Source: Cryptomeria japonica
Taxonomy: Eukaryota; Streptophyta; Pinopsida; Cupressales; Cupressaceae
Assembly (NCBI RefSeq): GCF_030272615.1
Contig: NC_081407.1
Location: forward strand, 317,530,456-317,594,455
Length of the DNA: 64,000 nucleotides
Direction: 5' to 3'
Part shown: positions 1 through 12,120 of the stretch, in pieces
How positions within the stretch are numbered: position 1 is the stretch's first letter
Layout of the letters: each line of letters opens with the position of its first letter
The notes under the pieces: generated by a model
Seen by the model: only the letters and a program-made list of their open reading frames with translations
Told to the model about the DNA's origin: nothing
Databases searched by the model: none
Program-made: the position numbers and the translations under genes

Positions 1-1440
1 TATAATTCGACCTATAATGATCTCATAATCTCTCACCCCTAGTATCCATAAAATAAAAATCATTTATGAGGATAGAGAACTAATAGTTAAAATTTGGTGT
101 TTGAATGACACCCAATTCCACAAAGGTTTCTTGAGAAAGCTTCACTTATTCACGAGCTTTTTCCTCCAAAATTTAGAAGCATTATATGGTTATTTCTTTT
201 TCTAATATTGTTATTTGGATGGCCTAAAAGAGGTGGAGCTTCCTTCTTAAAGAATCATTTTTCGAATTATAGATATCCTTTATCAAATTCTAGATATCAT
301 TTATCGAATCTAAGGTTCCTTCAATGAGAAAATCTATAGTGAAAGGAGAGGTTAAATCATATGAGTGGACCCACATTATCAACTTCACACATTAAGAATT
401 TATCAATATGGATCAAAGAGGTAGAGATACCCATATTCAAATCCACCTACAATTTTGAGGCATCATTGTTTCTTGCTAGGTATAGACATACAATAGGATC
501 ACCACAATCTTATTCTCGGACCACTAGTGGCTACTCAGACATTAGAGGTCTCAATTATTTAAACTTATCAATATTAAATCTATTAATGAAATTTGCTCTT
601 GACAATTTTTTCTTTCTAGTGAATTAAGTGACCATCCTCCACTATAGATTTTCATGCGTATGAAGCTATCTATATCTAATTCATCTAGATTCGCTAGCTA
701 TTTTTCTTCTATTTATTATTTTTTATAAAAATATATAATAGTGGTTGGTATTGATTATAATTATTTTGATATCTCTTTGCAATTGCTAGTAAAATGTGAA
801 GGGCTTCATAGTCTATTTGTGAAATATATTGTTGCATATTTCCTTATCCAATCCATAGAGTTAGGAAGGGGATTACTAATATTAATTTCAATAAAATAGA
901 AGCACTTACCTTCCTTTCTAGTGTGATATTAGAGAAAGCCATGTGTTTCTCAAGGATTAAAATAATAGATTGTGAAAGTAGCTAATCTCTGAAATTTCAC
1001 AGGGAACCAAAAATATTAATCAAGATAGGTATTCATGAGGGAACTCTTCTAGTAGATCAGATATAACATTTTAAGGTTCATAATATTACAATTAAAAAAT
1101 AACAATGTTTCCATGATTATGGAAAGAGGCTTTATAAATTTAGATAAGCATCTTTGAGTGAGAAGGGAAGTAGACCCCTCTAGATGAAACTATGAGTTTG
1201 AAAATGCATATGCAATAATTATACTACATAGTAAAACCCTATTTAGTGGCCAAATCTCATGTAATATAGTTAAATTTTATTTTATTATATAATTAAAATA
1301 TTTCATATTATATAACTTCATATTTAAATCTAAAGCGGGTTGTCATTTGTATAAAGTAAAAATAATTAAAACTTTCATTAAAATAATATATCACTCAAGA
1401 TTAATTACAAGAATAATCTAATTTTTATTTTGCAAAATGG
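1..1440. other. AT-rich stretch, no supported gene
   Basis: I see no recognisable coding domain, RNA gene or clean repeat here. The one ORF (361-627) has no recognisable motif and unremarkable composition, so I do not call it a gene. Confidence 0.5.
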
Positions 1441-1504
1441 GTAAGTGCAAGGTAATGGGTCACAAAATTGGCGGAAGTCCGCGCGTTGGAAAATGCGCTC
1501 TTAG

Positions 1505-1765
1505 AAATGGGGGCCCGTTTTTGCTTCAGGCCCCCGAAGCGAAACTAAACAGGCCCCCATTTTATTCTCAAATGGGGGGCCTGCTTGAAAACGAAATGGG
1601 CCCATATTTTTAAATCCGATTTTACCCATTTTTTTTTACCGCATTTTGTCATTTTTGGACAATAATGGTAATTTTAGGAACGGGCCCCCGTTTTCAAAAC
1701 AAGGACCCATTATTTAAATAGCAGGCCCCCGTTTTGAAAATGGGGGCTTGTTTTGTGGAAGTTGA
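1505..1765. repeat. Block of repeated GGCCCCC/GGGGGCC motifs in both orientations
   Basis: Short GC-rich motifs of the form GGCCCCCRTTTT and its complement recur about seven times within 260 bases of otherwise AT-rich DNA, for example near 1509, 1531, 1550, 1574, 1680, 1722 and 1741. The last pair (about 1721-1748) forms a near-perfect hairpin, GGCCCCCGTTTT facing AAAATGGGGGC. No coding function is visible. It may be the foldback end of a transposon or a degenerate inverted-repeat minisatellite. Confidence 0.6.
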
Positions 1766-2589
1766 TTCCACAACCTGCCACTTGCCTCGAGATTAGGTCC
1801 AGGATAGGCTTGGGATGGCCACACCTGAGACATGGACCTGCAAATTCAAATCTCCATGAGCGAAAGCACAAATATGAACTTCTGAAATAGTTTATGTGCC
1901 TCTAATTAGAGAATTTTTATATGAAATTAAAACCAATTTCAGATTATACCGTCTAGATTCTAAATATGTAATTTTTAAAAAAAATTGATTATTTTAACTA
2001 TTTTTCATTTAATTTATACTAAATCAGGTCCATAAACTTGAAATATTAACTAATTTTGTTAATTTAATAACTTTTTTATTTTAATGAATTTTGAAAAAAA
2101 AAATATGTCATCAATCTACACAAAACTCTTTTCTATTTTTTTTTTAAATTCAAAAAATGTTAAGTTTATGTCAAATTATGTGGGTCGTACACGTCAAATT
2201 TTTAAAAAGATAATTACGGTCAATAAAAAATTAATTAAAAATACAAATAAATATGCTCATCAATCTTCAGTGTGTTACAAATCATTTCCCAAAATGGTTT
2301 GAGAAAATAATTTTAATTGTGTCAAAAAGTGTGGGTCATACACATGCATGGTATGGTCCTGAAACAACCATTTTTAAAACATAGTTTTTAGAAATCCATT
2401 CAAAAAGTTATTTTTTATTATGTGGTTTGGAAAGTAGACTCGGAGGGCTATCTTTTATATTACTAACTTTTTCCAAGATTCAATCTCCAAGTGTTTCAAA
2501 ATTTAAGCTCAAATGAGACAAAACCTGAAATTAGAGAAAACACTTCCACTTTTTGGCCAAAAAATGGACTCTTCTTGCACTAACCCAAA
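1766..2589. other. No supported feature
   Basis: AT-rich DNA with long homopolymer runs. The 72-codon ORF at 2084-2302 is low-complexity Lys/Asn/Phe-rich and is not supported as a gene. Confidence 0.5.
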
Positions 2590-2847
2590 TTTTGATTCAA
2601 CATTTTTTACATTACATATTTACTATAGGCTAATTATTGCTTAATTGGCATGGGTAGTTGAGATAGTTACCTCTCAAGTAGCTAGGAATTTGAATCTCTA
2701 CTTTTCCCTCCATTTCAAGAAGAATTCAGTTCACTCAAATTCCTATATATTTACCTCACTTTTAATCAATTCATCATCTCTTCATTTGTCTTCAATTACT
2801 TTCATTTGTCATTTCTTCTTCACTCTAGTTTCCTAGCTCATTTGAAA
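2590..2847 (+). repeat. 5' LTR-like copy of the Copia-like relic
   Basis: It aligns with 5411-5680 over most of its length; shared blocks include CGAATCTCTA-like and TTTCCTAGCTCATTT segments. Its exact left end is uncertain. Confidence 0.5.
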
Positions 2848-5410
2848 TGGTATTACAACTTTTTCTCATGTGAATGAAAATAAATTAGTTTTTTTTAGTT
2901 GCATTTCATCCAAGAAGTTTTTTTGTATTGTCATGGATTTGAAAGGATTGTGAATCAATGATAGAGTATTGATCATAATGTATGACATGAATATTATAAA
3001 TTTGAAGCGAGATTTTCATATTGTGTAAAAAATTTTACTCTTCTTTTCAATTTAGATCAATATTTACAAATCATTTTAATATTTGCATTAGGGAAGTCCA
3101 TTTAAATTTTGATATATATTTTTCTCAAATCTAAAAAATCTATTCATCTATCAAAATATTTTGATTTTGCACCTTGATCTACAAACATTTGGGGTATCAT
3201 CCTCTCATAGGCATCAAGCTACAAATATTTGTGTTTTTCTCCTATGATAGGCATCAACTTTAAAATATTTTAGTATTTCAATCTTTATTATTAAAAATCA
3301 ACTTGATATATGACCTATCGTATAGCCTGATAAAGGCGTCTACCTCATTTAAAGCTTTTCATTTCAATTCAGCCTACTATTTAGCTTGGTGGCATCTCGA
3401 CCTCCCATATTGGCCTTGTTTTTTAGGAAGTTATTTTTGTGTCAAGTTGAAAATGATTTGTGGGCTTATAGAATCTATTTTTGCATCAATTTTACATTTG
3501 ATTTGTAGGTGATTTATAGTGCCTACTTTGTTGTGAAAGTTGGTATTTTATAAAAAAAAATTGGGTAGAAAAAAAATAGTCTTGTCAACTTGTAGCCCTT
3601 TTGACTTGAAATTTCACTTTGATGATTTTCACTTTGGTGATTGAAAATAAGTTTGGTTTCAACCTAAAATTCATTTATTGTGTATTTTATTTCAACTTCC
3701 AATGTGGTGATGGGAAGTTTGGGCAGCATTTTGATTTAAAAATTTGTATTGGATTTGAGCTTTGTATGCAATCTAGATCTATTCATTGCAAAATTGGTGC
3801 TATTGTTGATGTCACCAAGCTCCCTAGTGTTTATATGTCATAGAAAGAGGGAGGAGATCCTCAAAATGATTTAAACTCTTGGTCATATGGATATTTATCC
3901 ATTAGTTCTTTTCAACCCAAGGGGGATTAAAATCCATATCAAATCTCCATTCTTTCTCTCTCAAAATATATAGAAGATTAATTTATAGTTTGTAATTTTT
4001 GTTAAGGTTTTTTTTTTTAAAATGCAACTTCAAGCATATAGGAATTTAAAATAAAATTAGATAAAAATTTTAATTTGCAATTCAAAATTAAGTTCCACTT
4101 TATTTTTTTATGCTTGGTCTATTAGAGTTGATTGTGCATTATAATTATAAAGTGTCAAATTTTGAGAGGTGGAGGGATGTTCAAATTTCTCTTCTGATTC
4201 CATTTAGCTATCACTAATGGAAAATTAAGGTGTCATTAATATGAAAAGAGGGGTTATATAGAGTTACAATGAGGATAGAAAAAGAACATACAAATGGTAG
4301 TGCTAAAACTAGGTGGTCCAACAAATGAGATCGATATTTTGGATTCTTGCATCTAGTTGTGTCTCCAAAACTTCTCTTTTACATGTATAATCTTTAAATA
4401 CTCCTAATTATAAAGTTTTGATAACTCTATAAAAAATCTTTGGGAAGAAATATTAAATGAGAACCATGATTACACCTTCTCTTCTACCAAGAGTTCTTGG
4501 ATTTGATGATTCTTCAAAAGTAGATCTTTCTTCTTATTTTACCTTTTATAGTGAGGATGAGGATTATTAGTGGGCCATGTGATTTACATGCAAGCCAAAA
4601 CAACATACTATTTATCTCCTAAATATAGATGCTTGGGTTGAGTACTTGACAAACATAGTGGATTTGCTTTGTGATTCTAATTTTGTTAACTTGGAGGACA
4701 CTTTTGAGGATCTATTCATATTCTTTTTGATGTTATATATTATCAAACTGCATTATCTAGTTCAAATGTTATGAGAGAGTCTTCAAACACTCATTTTATC
4801 TCTCTACATCATCATTTGTCATAGTTTGGCATTGGTGTGGAGACATTTGAGAAATATTTGAAGGGGTCATCATTATTTACATATTGTGCTCTACATTCAT
4901 TTCTATTAGATTCTATATTTTCATCATCATTAATGTGGCCTTGAACACTTGATTTAGTCATGGTATCTTTTGGATTTGACATGGGAATACTTGAGAATCT
5001 GATTTTAGAGGCTTCATTCATGTTGAGTTTTCTTCCCTCATTGTCCCTTTAAAAAAGGGAAGACAACTTACATACTTTTGTGATTCTATTGAACTTCCTA
5101 TAGGGTGGAATTTTATTCATCGAGCTTAGATAATCTTTAACATTCATTGTCAGGATAGTAGCATAGCTATAAGAGATTTTGATTGAGTGGGTTGTAAGGT
5201 CTCTCTCCTTCTCTATTGTGAGAAGAATTTTTACCTAATATGGGATTTTTTACTTCTCATCTTCAAAAGAGCATATTATTTTCACTCATTTTGGGGGCAA
5301 TTTTTTCTCAATTGGTTTCCTTCTTCTAATTGAGCTGCATTATACTTGGGTGGGTACCTTATCAGTCCTTGTTGCTCAAATCAACTATTTTATTCCCACC
5401 CAAATTGTGG

Positions 5411-5680
5411 TTAAGGGGAGTGTTGATGTAAAATATTTATTTACAGTCATTTACACCACATATTTTACTACAGGTTAACCATTGCGTAGTTGGAATTAGT
5501 AGTTGAGGTAGTTAGAAATTCGAATCTCTATTTTTTCCTCCATTTTGACTAATTTGGTTCACCCAAAATCCTATATATGTACCTCACTTTTGATCAATTC
5601 CATATCTCTTCATTTTCTTGTAATTCCTTTTATTTTTTGTTTCTTTTTCACTCTTATTTCCTAGCTCATTTTGACATAAT
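5411..5680 (+). repeat. 3' LTR-like copy of the Copia-like relic
   Basis: It begins TGTTGATGTAAAAT directly after a purine-rich tract and aligns with 2590-2847. The right end is placed near CTCATTTTGACA by comparison and is approximate. Confidence 0.5.
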
Positions 5681-5929
5681 GGTAGTGGGAATGATAGACC
5701 TCCTAGTAGTCAAAACAAATCAATATCTATATAATATATTGTGGTATACACATACATTTATGATTCATTTTTTTTTCCACTATGCTAGATAGCCATTGAC
5801 TAGCTATTATAAGTTTTCAATTTCTTTTGATTTAAATATTTATTTTATTTCATGTACTTGACAACACAAATATGGTGATGTGTTATTTCTCTAATATTAA
5901 GCAACTAACATCACTATAGGAGATTAAAT

Positions 5930-6268
5930 TTATCTAATATCTTAAACATTCATTATCCAATAACTACTATCACTATAGGAGATTTTGCATTGAGTGGAGT
6001 TGCATTGCCTCTCTCCTTCTCTCTTATGGGAAGAATCTTCACCCAAAATGGGGTTTTGTACTTCTCATCTTCTAGATAGAATATAATTTTCACTCATTTG
6101 GGGGTAGTTTTTTCTCAATTGGTTTTCTCCCATTGATTTTGAGGTGCATTGTACATGGGTACCACATCAACCCTCATTGTTGGGATCAAATATTTTCTTC
6201 TCACTAAGTTGTTCTTAAGGGAAGTGTTGGTGTAAAATATTGATTTACCATCATTTATGCCACATATT
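5930..6268 (+). repeat. Second copy of a Copia-like 3' end (PPT plus truncated LTR)
   Basis: Positions about 5930-6229 repeat about 5110-5410 at a period near 820 bases, including TCTCTCTCCTTCTCT, CTCAATTGGTTT and a final AAGGGAAG purine tract. The tract is followed at 6230 by TGTTGGTGTAAAAT, the same LTR start as at 5411. The LTR is cut after about 40 bases at 6268 by an unrelated TGTAATGTCCCC sequence. Confidence 0.55.
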
Positions 6269-7204
6269 TGTAATGTCCCCTTTTGTTTTCCTTGTATTTT
6301 CCCTAAATTCATAAATAAACCAAATGAAATAAATAATACAATATAGTTAGAGATACAATTCTCACCCGAGATCAGATAAGATAAGTATTTTTTGGAGACC
6401 ATGAGAGATTAATGTGTCATTGCTCATATTAGGTTTGATTGATGCATATATAAGGGTTTTTTGTTGTTCACCCATGTCTTTCTTTGTCCAAGATCCTTCC
6501 TTAATCATCCTTCCCTTATCACTAAAGGGTTATGTCCTTCTCGTGATCAACCTTCTTTCAAAAGTGGTGTCTCTTCTAAATACCTTTTTTCCTTCACTAA
6601 TCTAATCATTGTTGTTGACATATTGATCTTGTTGCGCTAGTCTTCTATAATTGCTAATTGTTATCACTGCTATGAAATAATTAAATGTGTCCTTTTTATA
6701 TACTGCTTGTATAGATAATGATGTTGATCATTGTCTTTATTACCTCCCCTAGGTCGTTGTCTTCTTATCTTCTTTGATTTTCCTAATGAGTTTCCACCAT
6801 TTTTTTAATGCCTTTGTTGCGTGAATAATTCCTCCCTTTATGTCTTATTTGGCAAGAGTCACACCTTTTGAGCACCATTTGAGTGGGATGGAACTAGTCA
6901 TAGTTGAACATTCTTGTCGCTTCTGGAATAATGGTTACCCAATCGCTTGTGGAATAATGGTTACCCCAAGGGATGGAACTGGTCATAGTTGGGCACTCCT
7001 ACCACTTGTGGAATAATGATTACCCTAAGGGATGGAACTCGTCATAATTGGACATTCCTATTGCTTGTGAAATAATTATTACCCAAAAGGATGAACTTGG
7101 TCATAGTTGGATGTTCCTTCGCTTGTGAAATAATGGTTACCCTAAGGTATGGAACTGATCATAGTTGATATCATGTTATGTATTATACGACACTGGGTGT
7201 TATA
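6269..7204. mobile_element. Probable solo LTR
   Basis: The segment starts TGTAATGTCCCC, interrupts the LTR fragment before it, and ends near ACTGGGTGTTATA. A TGTAA...TTAYA arrangement is typical of plant LTR ends. No internal retroelement sequence adjoins it and no clean target duplication was found, so both ends and the solo-LTR call are tentative. Copia or Gypsy class is not determined. Confidence 0.4.
6885..7170. repeat. Minisatellite, about 5 copies of a 58-60 bp unit
   Basis: GGGATGGAACT-type starts occur at 6885, 6970, 7029, 7089 and 7147. Each is followed by a GTCATAGTTGG-like block, a CGCTTGTGGAATAATGG-like block and TTACCC. The first interval is longer because the CGCTT-GGAATAATGGTTACCC part is doubled. 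It lies inside the probable solo LTR. Confidence 0.8.
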
Positions 7205-7671
7205 TAGATGATTTACAATGAGTAACAATATAATATAATAATAGTTTACATTTTTTTATTTATTTTGAAATACTTAATTTATACTAATATAATGTATCTT
7301 ATGTATACACAATCACTAAATTTTATATCAATGATATTATATAATTTTTTTATAATAATTTAAAAATTTGTAAAAATAGTTTATATTTTGAATATTAAAC
7401 TAATTAGATATAGACAAACTCAAAAAAACAATAAACAATAAATAATATATGAAAAATTAATTAAAATAAATAATGAAAGAAGATTATTTTGTAAAAAGAA
7501 CTTACATTTAGAAAAGAATCTTATCCTTCTAAGAAAAATTAGTTTTAAAAACTAAAAATGCTCCTCAATTTGAAAAATATAAGAGATAAATAATTTAATT
7601 TGATTTATTTAAATTCAAACATAATAAATATTATGACCAACAAAAAAATATATCATGGGCACTTTTTTCTC
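7205..7671. other. AT-rich spacer, nothing recognised
   Basis: AT-rich sequence without coding signal, lying between the probable solo LTR and the left edge of the ERF locus duplication. Confidence 0.5.
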
Positions 7672-8134
7672 GTTGTCATAGTTACTAAAAACATTAAAAT
7701 AGCCTTTATCAAAGCTTTCATAAAGGTTTGACTTGAAAGAACAGGCGCAGAGTCGAATTCCAGGTGCAGACCCGAATTCCAGAAAATTTGCCAGCGTAAT
7801 AACGGCTGGCCAAAATAGGAAAATTTTGATCTCCACCAAGGCGTAATGAAAGTAGCGGTTTTGTAAGATATCATGCTTGCAAATGCTCTGGTACAAATTC
7901 ATGTAAAACGTGGAAGCATCGACAAAGCATGCGAACGTTTAACAAAATGTCTCGAATAAATTTCACTTCTCTAATGATTGCTGAATTTATTGCGCCAGCC
8001 TGAATTGTTTTAAATACTTCTTGTTTGAACTGTGCGTTTAATTTAATTGTTCCCAATTTTTAAAACAACTATATTCCATTAACTATTTTTAACCTCTTCA
8101 CATTAAATGTTATTCCATTCTTTCTTTCTTCTGC

Positions 8135-8146
8135 TATTTATTTAAG
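8135..8146 (+). promoter_or_regulatory. Candidate TATA box of the ERF gene
   Basis: TATTTATTTAAG lies 72 bases before the first in-frame ATG (8218). The duplicated locus has TATATATTTAAG at the same place (22696-22707), so the element is conserved between copies. A start site about 30 bases downstream would fall near 8170, which favours translation from 8218. Confidence 0.5.
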
Positions 8147-8217
8147 GAATTCTATAACAAAGAAGTGCGCCTAGTGTTTTGGGAGCCACAGATTTTGAAT
8201 CTCTCTGTGGTTATAAT

Positions 8218-8772
8218 ATGGAAGAAATTTGGGATTTGCAGGGCCTGGTGGCCGCGGCGGTTGGCGGAGATTCGAAAACTCCGCAACTCAGACGTCGGAA
8301 AGCCAGGCCCGTAAAGGTTGCGGCGGCTGCAAGTGTATCTGTACCGGTGGCGCCGCCACTAATGGAGGTGGGTGAGCCGAGATATAGAGGAGTGCGGCGG
8401 CGGCAATGGGGGAAGTTCGCTGCGGAGATACGCGACTCCAGAAGGCGGGGCGCTCGCATTTGGCTCGGGACATTTCATACTGCCCTGGAAGCGGCGCTCG
8501 CATATGACCGCGCCGCTTTAGATATACGCGGCGCCCGGGCGGTGCTCAATTTCCCTTCAGCCGCCACTCCTTCTACGCCGCCACAGCCGCCGCCACCAAC
8601 GAAGAGGCAACGGACCGATGAGAACACTCAACTTCTGTTTGCGCCGCCTGCTTGCTTGGATTCTGGAAACACCGCCATAACCGATTCCACTGCCAAGGCG
8701 AATGTTTTCGATGGTTCGGATCTCATGGCTGCTTTAATATCCGGTGAATACCAGTGGCCTTTAATGCCCTGA
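8218..8772 (+). CDS. AP2/ERF domain transcription factor (ERF type)
   Basis: Single-exon ORF of 184 codons. Residues 56-113 form one complete AP2/ERF DNA-binding domain: [22 protein letters not shown], the AYDRAA helix and a final LNFP. The Ala and Asp in AAEIRD are the residues that mark ERF rather than DREB proteins, so GCC-box-type binding is expected; this follows from the family and is not shown here. QWG replaces the usual PWG. A KRQR cluster near residue 130 may be nuclear-localising, and the tail is DLMAALIS...WPLMP. The frame is open back to a TAA at 8155 but has no ATG before 8218, so I start there; the N-terminus then reads [10 protein letters not shown], conserved in the second copy. 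CpG-rich coding sequence contrasts with the AT-rich flanks and supports a functional gene. The specific ERF group is not determined. Confidence 0.9.
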   Translation: MEEIWDLQGLVAAAVGGDSKTPQLRRRKARPVKVAAAASVSVPVAPPLMEVGEPRYRGVRRRQWGKFAAEIRDSRRRGARIWLGTFHTALEAALAYDRAALDIRGARAVLNFPSAATPSTPPQPPPPTKRQRTDENTQLLFAPPACLDSGNTAITDSTAKANVFDGSDLMAALISGEYQWPLMP

Positions 8773-10315
8773 TTAATTGTTCTTTACTCCACATTTTGAT
8801 CGGCGTGGAGAAATTATATTGTTGGGCACAGAGATATTCACTTATTTATTGAATATATCAATATTTACTAGTTCCGCCTTTAAATTGGCTCAGAGAATGT
8901 TGTGTTGTTTACAGGGTTTTGTATGGGAATGTATACATTCTAAATAAATGCTTCGCGTAGCACATTTATTTCAGCGTAGAGTGCTTTTAATATTGTTTTC
9001 AGATGTTGTATGCTTATTGAATATGTATCCTGTGACAATCGTACTAGTATCTCCTACAGTCTATTTCACAGTTTTTGATATGTAATGGTACTGAATGTCC
9101 ATATATATCCACTCTCATGTAATAGTAATTGTTTGAGGGAAATATGACAATTTTTAGAGGTAAATCTGAAGTAGTGTTGTTTCTGAAGTTCTTGATTTCT
9201 TAGATAGACGTTTGGTCATCAGTTTCATAATAATAATTGATTTACAGAGAAATCTTGTTCCTTAGATCGTTTGATCTCATGAAGGTTAGTAAAATTTCTT
9301 CATTCAATTTCTCAAAGAGGGCTCGACTGTTGCTTGGTGTGGAAAAAACATTTCATTATTTTAACTTGCATGATGCCAAGTACGCTTCGCAAAGCTGAGG
9401 TTTGGGATGTATTTGCGATTTGCATTTTGACTTGTGAGTTGCAATTGTGGAACGGGTTTCGATTTTGCAACTTTAGAGTTTGGAATTTTATTGTAACTTG
9501 TATTCTAATTTGTAAGTTGCTGAATCAAAGAATTTGTTGAGTTATGAAATGAATTGCATACTGTATTTGTTCACTTATTCTTTCATTGTATATACATTGT
9601 TTAGTGTTAATTTTTCTAATAGATATTTTCATGATATACCTTGTCGAGTCTGGTTTGCATGGCTTTCCTGCCAATGTAAATTTTATTATATTATTTTTAC
9701 ACTTCGACAGGGAAGCCTGAGTGGCATGTTTGCACAATTTTTTTTGTAATCATGAGTCCTCTGAATTGAATGCAATCCATCAGAAAATCACTGTGGGATC
9801 CGTTTATCCCCAAAACGCCTCTGACGCGAATTGAAAATTTTAAATGCTCATAGGCTGCAGGCATATATTCTCGTGGTTGAGATTTTGAGCTGAGAGAGTG
9901 AGCAGAGGCAGGAAGGAACAAAAGGAAGAATGTGGTTTTGGTTAATTGTAAGCATTTGGGAAAATACAGTCTTACAGGTGTAGGCAAATCCAGAGGGAGC
10001 AGAGCACGATGGCAAGCCTCATTACCGTAGTTATTACGTGAAGATCAGGCGTTACATAGTTACAGCACGCACTCTGAAATGTAGAGTAGGTCAAAGCATT
10101 GGCTGTTAATCGGCACCAGTGAAGAAAAAACTAGTCGCCCATTAATATCAGTATGAAGAGTAACGCTTCCCAGAAAGAGCAGATGCCCAGACCACCACAA
10201 AACTGGGCATATATTAATATCCTTGGCTCCTTTACAACCCAAATCATCTGCATCAAACCAAAAATACTAAGAAAAAGATGACATGACGCATATATTATTA
10301 ATGCTAATGAGTAGA
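8773..10315. other. Downstream flank of the ERF gene, no further gene
   Basis: Contains the presumed 3' UTR and about 1.3 kb of non-coding sequence shared with copy B. Short ORFs on both strands (9334-9987) are not conserved as reading frames between the two copies and are not called. Confidence 0.6.
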
Positions 10316-10482
10316 CTAGCTTACATATATTTGATTTTAATCAAATATATATATAATACGTCGAGATATATCCTTTTCGAGGTGCCTATTAGAGTTCGGG
10401 GTACATGATAAAAATAGGCCCCTCGAAAAGGATATATCTCAGCATATTATATATATATTTGATTCAAATATATGTAAGCTAG
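10316..10482. mobile_element. Foldback (MITE-like) element with long inverted repeats
   Basis: Two arms of about 65-75 bases are inverted complements. The left arm starts CTAGCTTACATATATTTGA and the right arm ends TCAAATATATGTAAGCTAG; the inner parts pair GAGATATATCCTTTTCGAGG with its complement. A loop of about 22 bases lies between. No coding capacity. A TA or TAG flank is possible but the target duplication is ambiguous, so the superfamily is left open. Its left edge coincides with the point where ERF copy A stops matching copy B. Confidence 0.75.
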
Positions 10483-10620
10483 TAGCAGTTGCGGCAACAT
10501 GGGAAACAAAAAAAAAAATTCAAAATAGAACTATATAATATTATACTATTAATGTTTGTTGCATTAATATGTAATATTATTATTGCAATTATTATTATTA
10601 TTTTCTATTTGTTTGTACTA

Positions 10621-12120
10621 AAATAAATTATATTATAATATTATTATATTATTATGTAGAGATATATGAAACTTTAAATATCTAGTTAGACTATTTTATA
10701 TAATATATTTGTGTTGCAAGATCAAAGCAAATACTAAAATCTAAGATAATATAAAACTTTATTTAATGATAATATAAAATTTTATTTAATCGCGAGTATT
10801 ATGAATATGGTTAGCATTAGGGTTAAGGTTAGTGTTATGGTTAGGGTTAAGGTTTACATCATGGTTCAAGTTAGATTTATGATTAGGGTTAGGGTTATGA
10901 TAATGGTTAGGGTCAGCATCAACGTTAGGGTTTGGTTTTGGTTTAGGATTATGGTTAGCTTTAAGGTTTAGGATTACAATTAGGATTATGGTTAGGATTA
11001 GGGTTATGGTTGCAGTTTAATATTAGGGTTAAATTTATGGTTAAGGTTACAGTTTAGTGTCAGGCTTACTATTATAACTGGGGGTATGGTTAGGATTACG
11101 ATTTGGTTTATGGTTATGTTTTGGATCAGGGTTAAGGTTCGTATTATGGTCAGGGTTAAGGTTTATATTATGGTTAGGGTTATGATTAGGGTTAGGGATT
11201 AGGGTTAGGAATATGATAATAGTTAGGGTGTATATCATGGTTAGGGTTAGCATCAAGTTTTGGTTCTGGTATAGGATCATGGTTAGGGTTAAGGTTAGGG
11301 TTAGGGTTTAAATTATAATTAGGATTAGGGTTAGAGTTAGGGTTAAGATTGCAATGGAATATAGTATGTGATGATAGCTATAAGAGTTAGGGTTTGGGTT
11401 AGGATTAGGGTTGTTAGGGTTAGGGTCTAGATTAAAGGGAGTTATAGTATTATCGATAAAATAAGTTATAATTGGTTTTAGTTAACGATTAGAGTTATTA
11501 TTGTAGGATAATGCTTTGGGTAAGGGTTCAAGTTCAATTAGAATCAGTTATTTAATAAATCTTTTTATTAAAATAAATGATATTATAATATTATATATTA
11601 CATGGAGATATATGAAATTTAATATATCTATTTAGACTATTTTTAATAATATATATTTGTTGCAAGATCAAAGCAAATACTTAACTCTAAGATATATTAA
11701 ACTTTATTTAACGACAAGTATTATGGTTATGGTTGGGATTAGGGTTAAGGTTAGTGTTATGGTCGAGGATAAGGTTTACATCATGGCTTGGGTTAGGGTT
11801 TGTATCATGTTTAGGGTTTGGGTTTTGGTTATGGTTTAATATTAGGGTTAGATTTATGGTTAGGGTCAAGGTTTAGTGTCAAGGTTACAATTATGTAACT
11901 TAGTGTTTACATCAAAGGTAGGGTTAAGGTAAGCATAATTACAGTTAGGGTTAGGGTTGGAATTATAACTAGGGGTATGGTTAGGATTAGGATTTGGTTT
12001 ATGGTTATGTTTTGGATTAGGGTTAATGTTACCATTATGGTCAGGGTTAAGGCTTATATCATGGTTAGGGATATGATTAGGGTTAGGGTTTGCTTTTGGT
12101 TTAGGATTATGGTTAGGGTT
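10621..12120. repeat. Higher-order duplication of the telomere-like array, period about 950 bp
   Basis: An AT-rich module (AAATAAATTATATTATAATA..., GGAGATATATGAAA, GCAAGATCAAAGCAAATAC) occurs at 10621-10800 and again at 11571-11730. Each copy is followed by the same order of telomere-like sub-blocks, including ATAACT-GGGGTATGGTTAGGATTA and TTTGGTTTATGGTTATGTTTTGGAT. The unit is therefore AT spacer plus diverged array, duplicated in tandem. Confidence 0.75.

Larger units (their letters stand above)
2590..5680 (+). mobile_element. Decayed Copia-like LTR retrotransposon
   Basis: Two related direct repeats of about 260-270 bases lie at 2590-2847 and 5411-5680. The second starts TGTTGATG immediately after a purine tract (TTAAGGGGAG, ending 5410), which fits a polypurine tract and 3' LTR. 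The first is followed at about 2848 by TGGTATTACAAC, resembling the initiator-methionine primer site TGGTATCAGAGC of Copia elements. The 2.6 kb between them carries no recognisable gag or pol domain, so the element is either heavily decayed or non-autonomous. The left LTR's first 30-40 bases no longer align well. Copia assignment is inferred from PBS and LTR style only. Confidence 0.5.
7672..10315. repeat. Segmental duplication, copy A (ERF locus)
   Basis: This segment aligns collinearly with 22238-25700: about 0.5 kb of upstream sequence, the ERF gene, and about 1.5 kb downstream up to TGCTAATGAGTAGA. A 5-bp target duplication and 812-bp LTR interrupt only copy B. The shared upstream sequence includes the TATA box, so the duplication was genomic rather than retroposed. 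Homology stops exactly where a foldback element begins at 10316 and resumes at 17150. Confidence 0.85.

Noticed and set aside
8211-8503. Antisense ORFs across the ERF gene
   Set aside because: Shadows of the GC-rich sense frame, with no independent motif.
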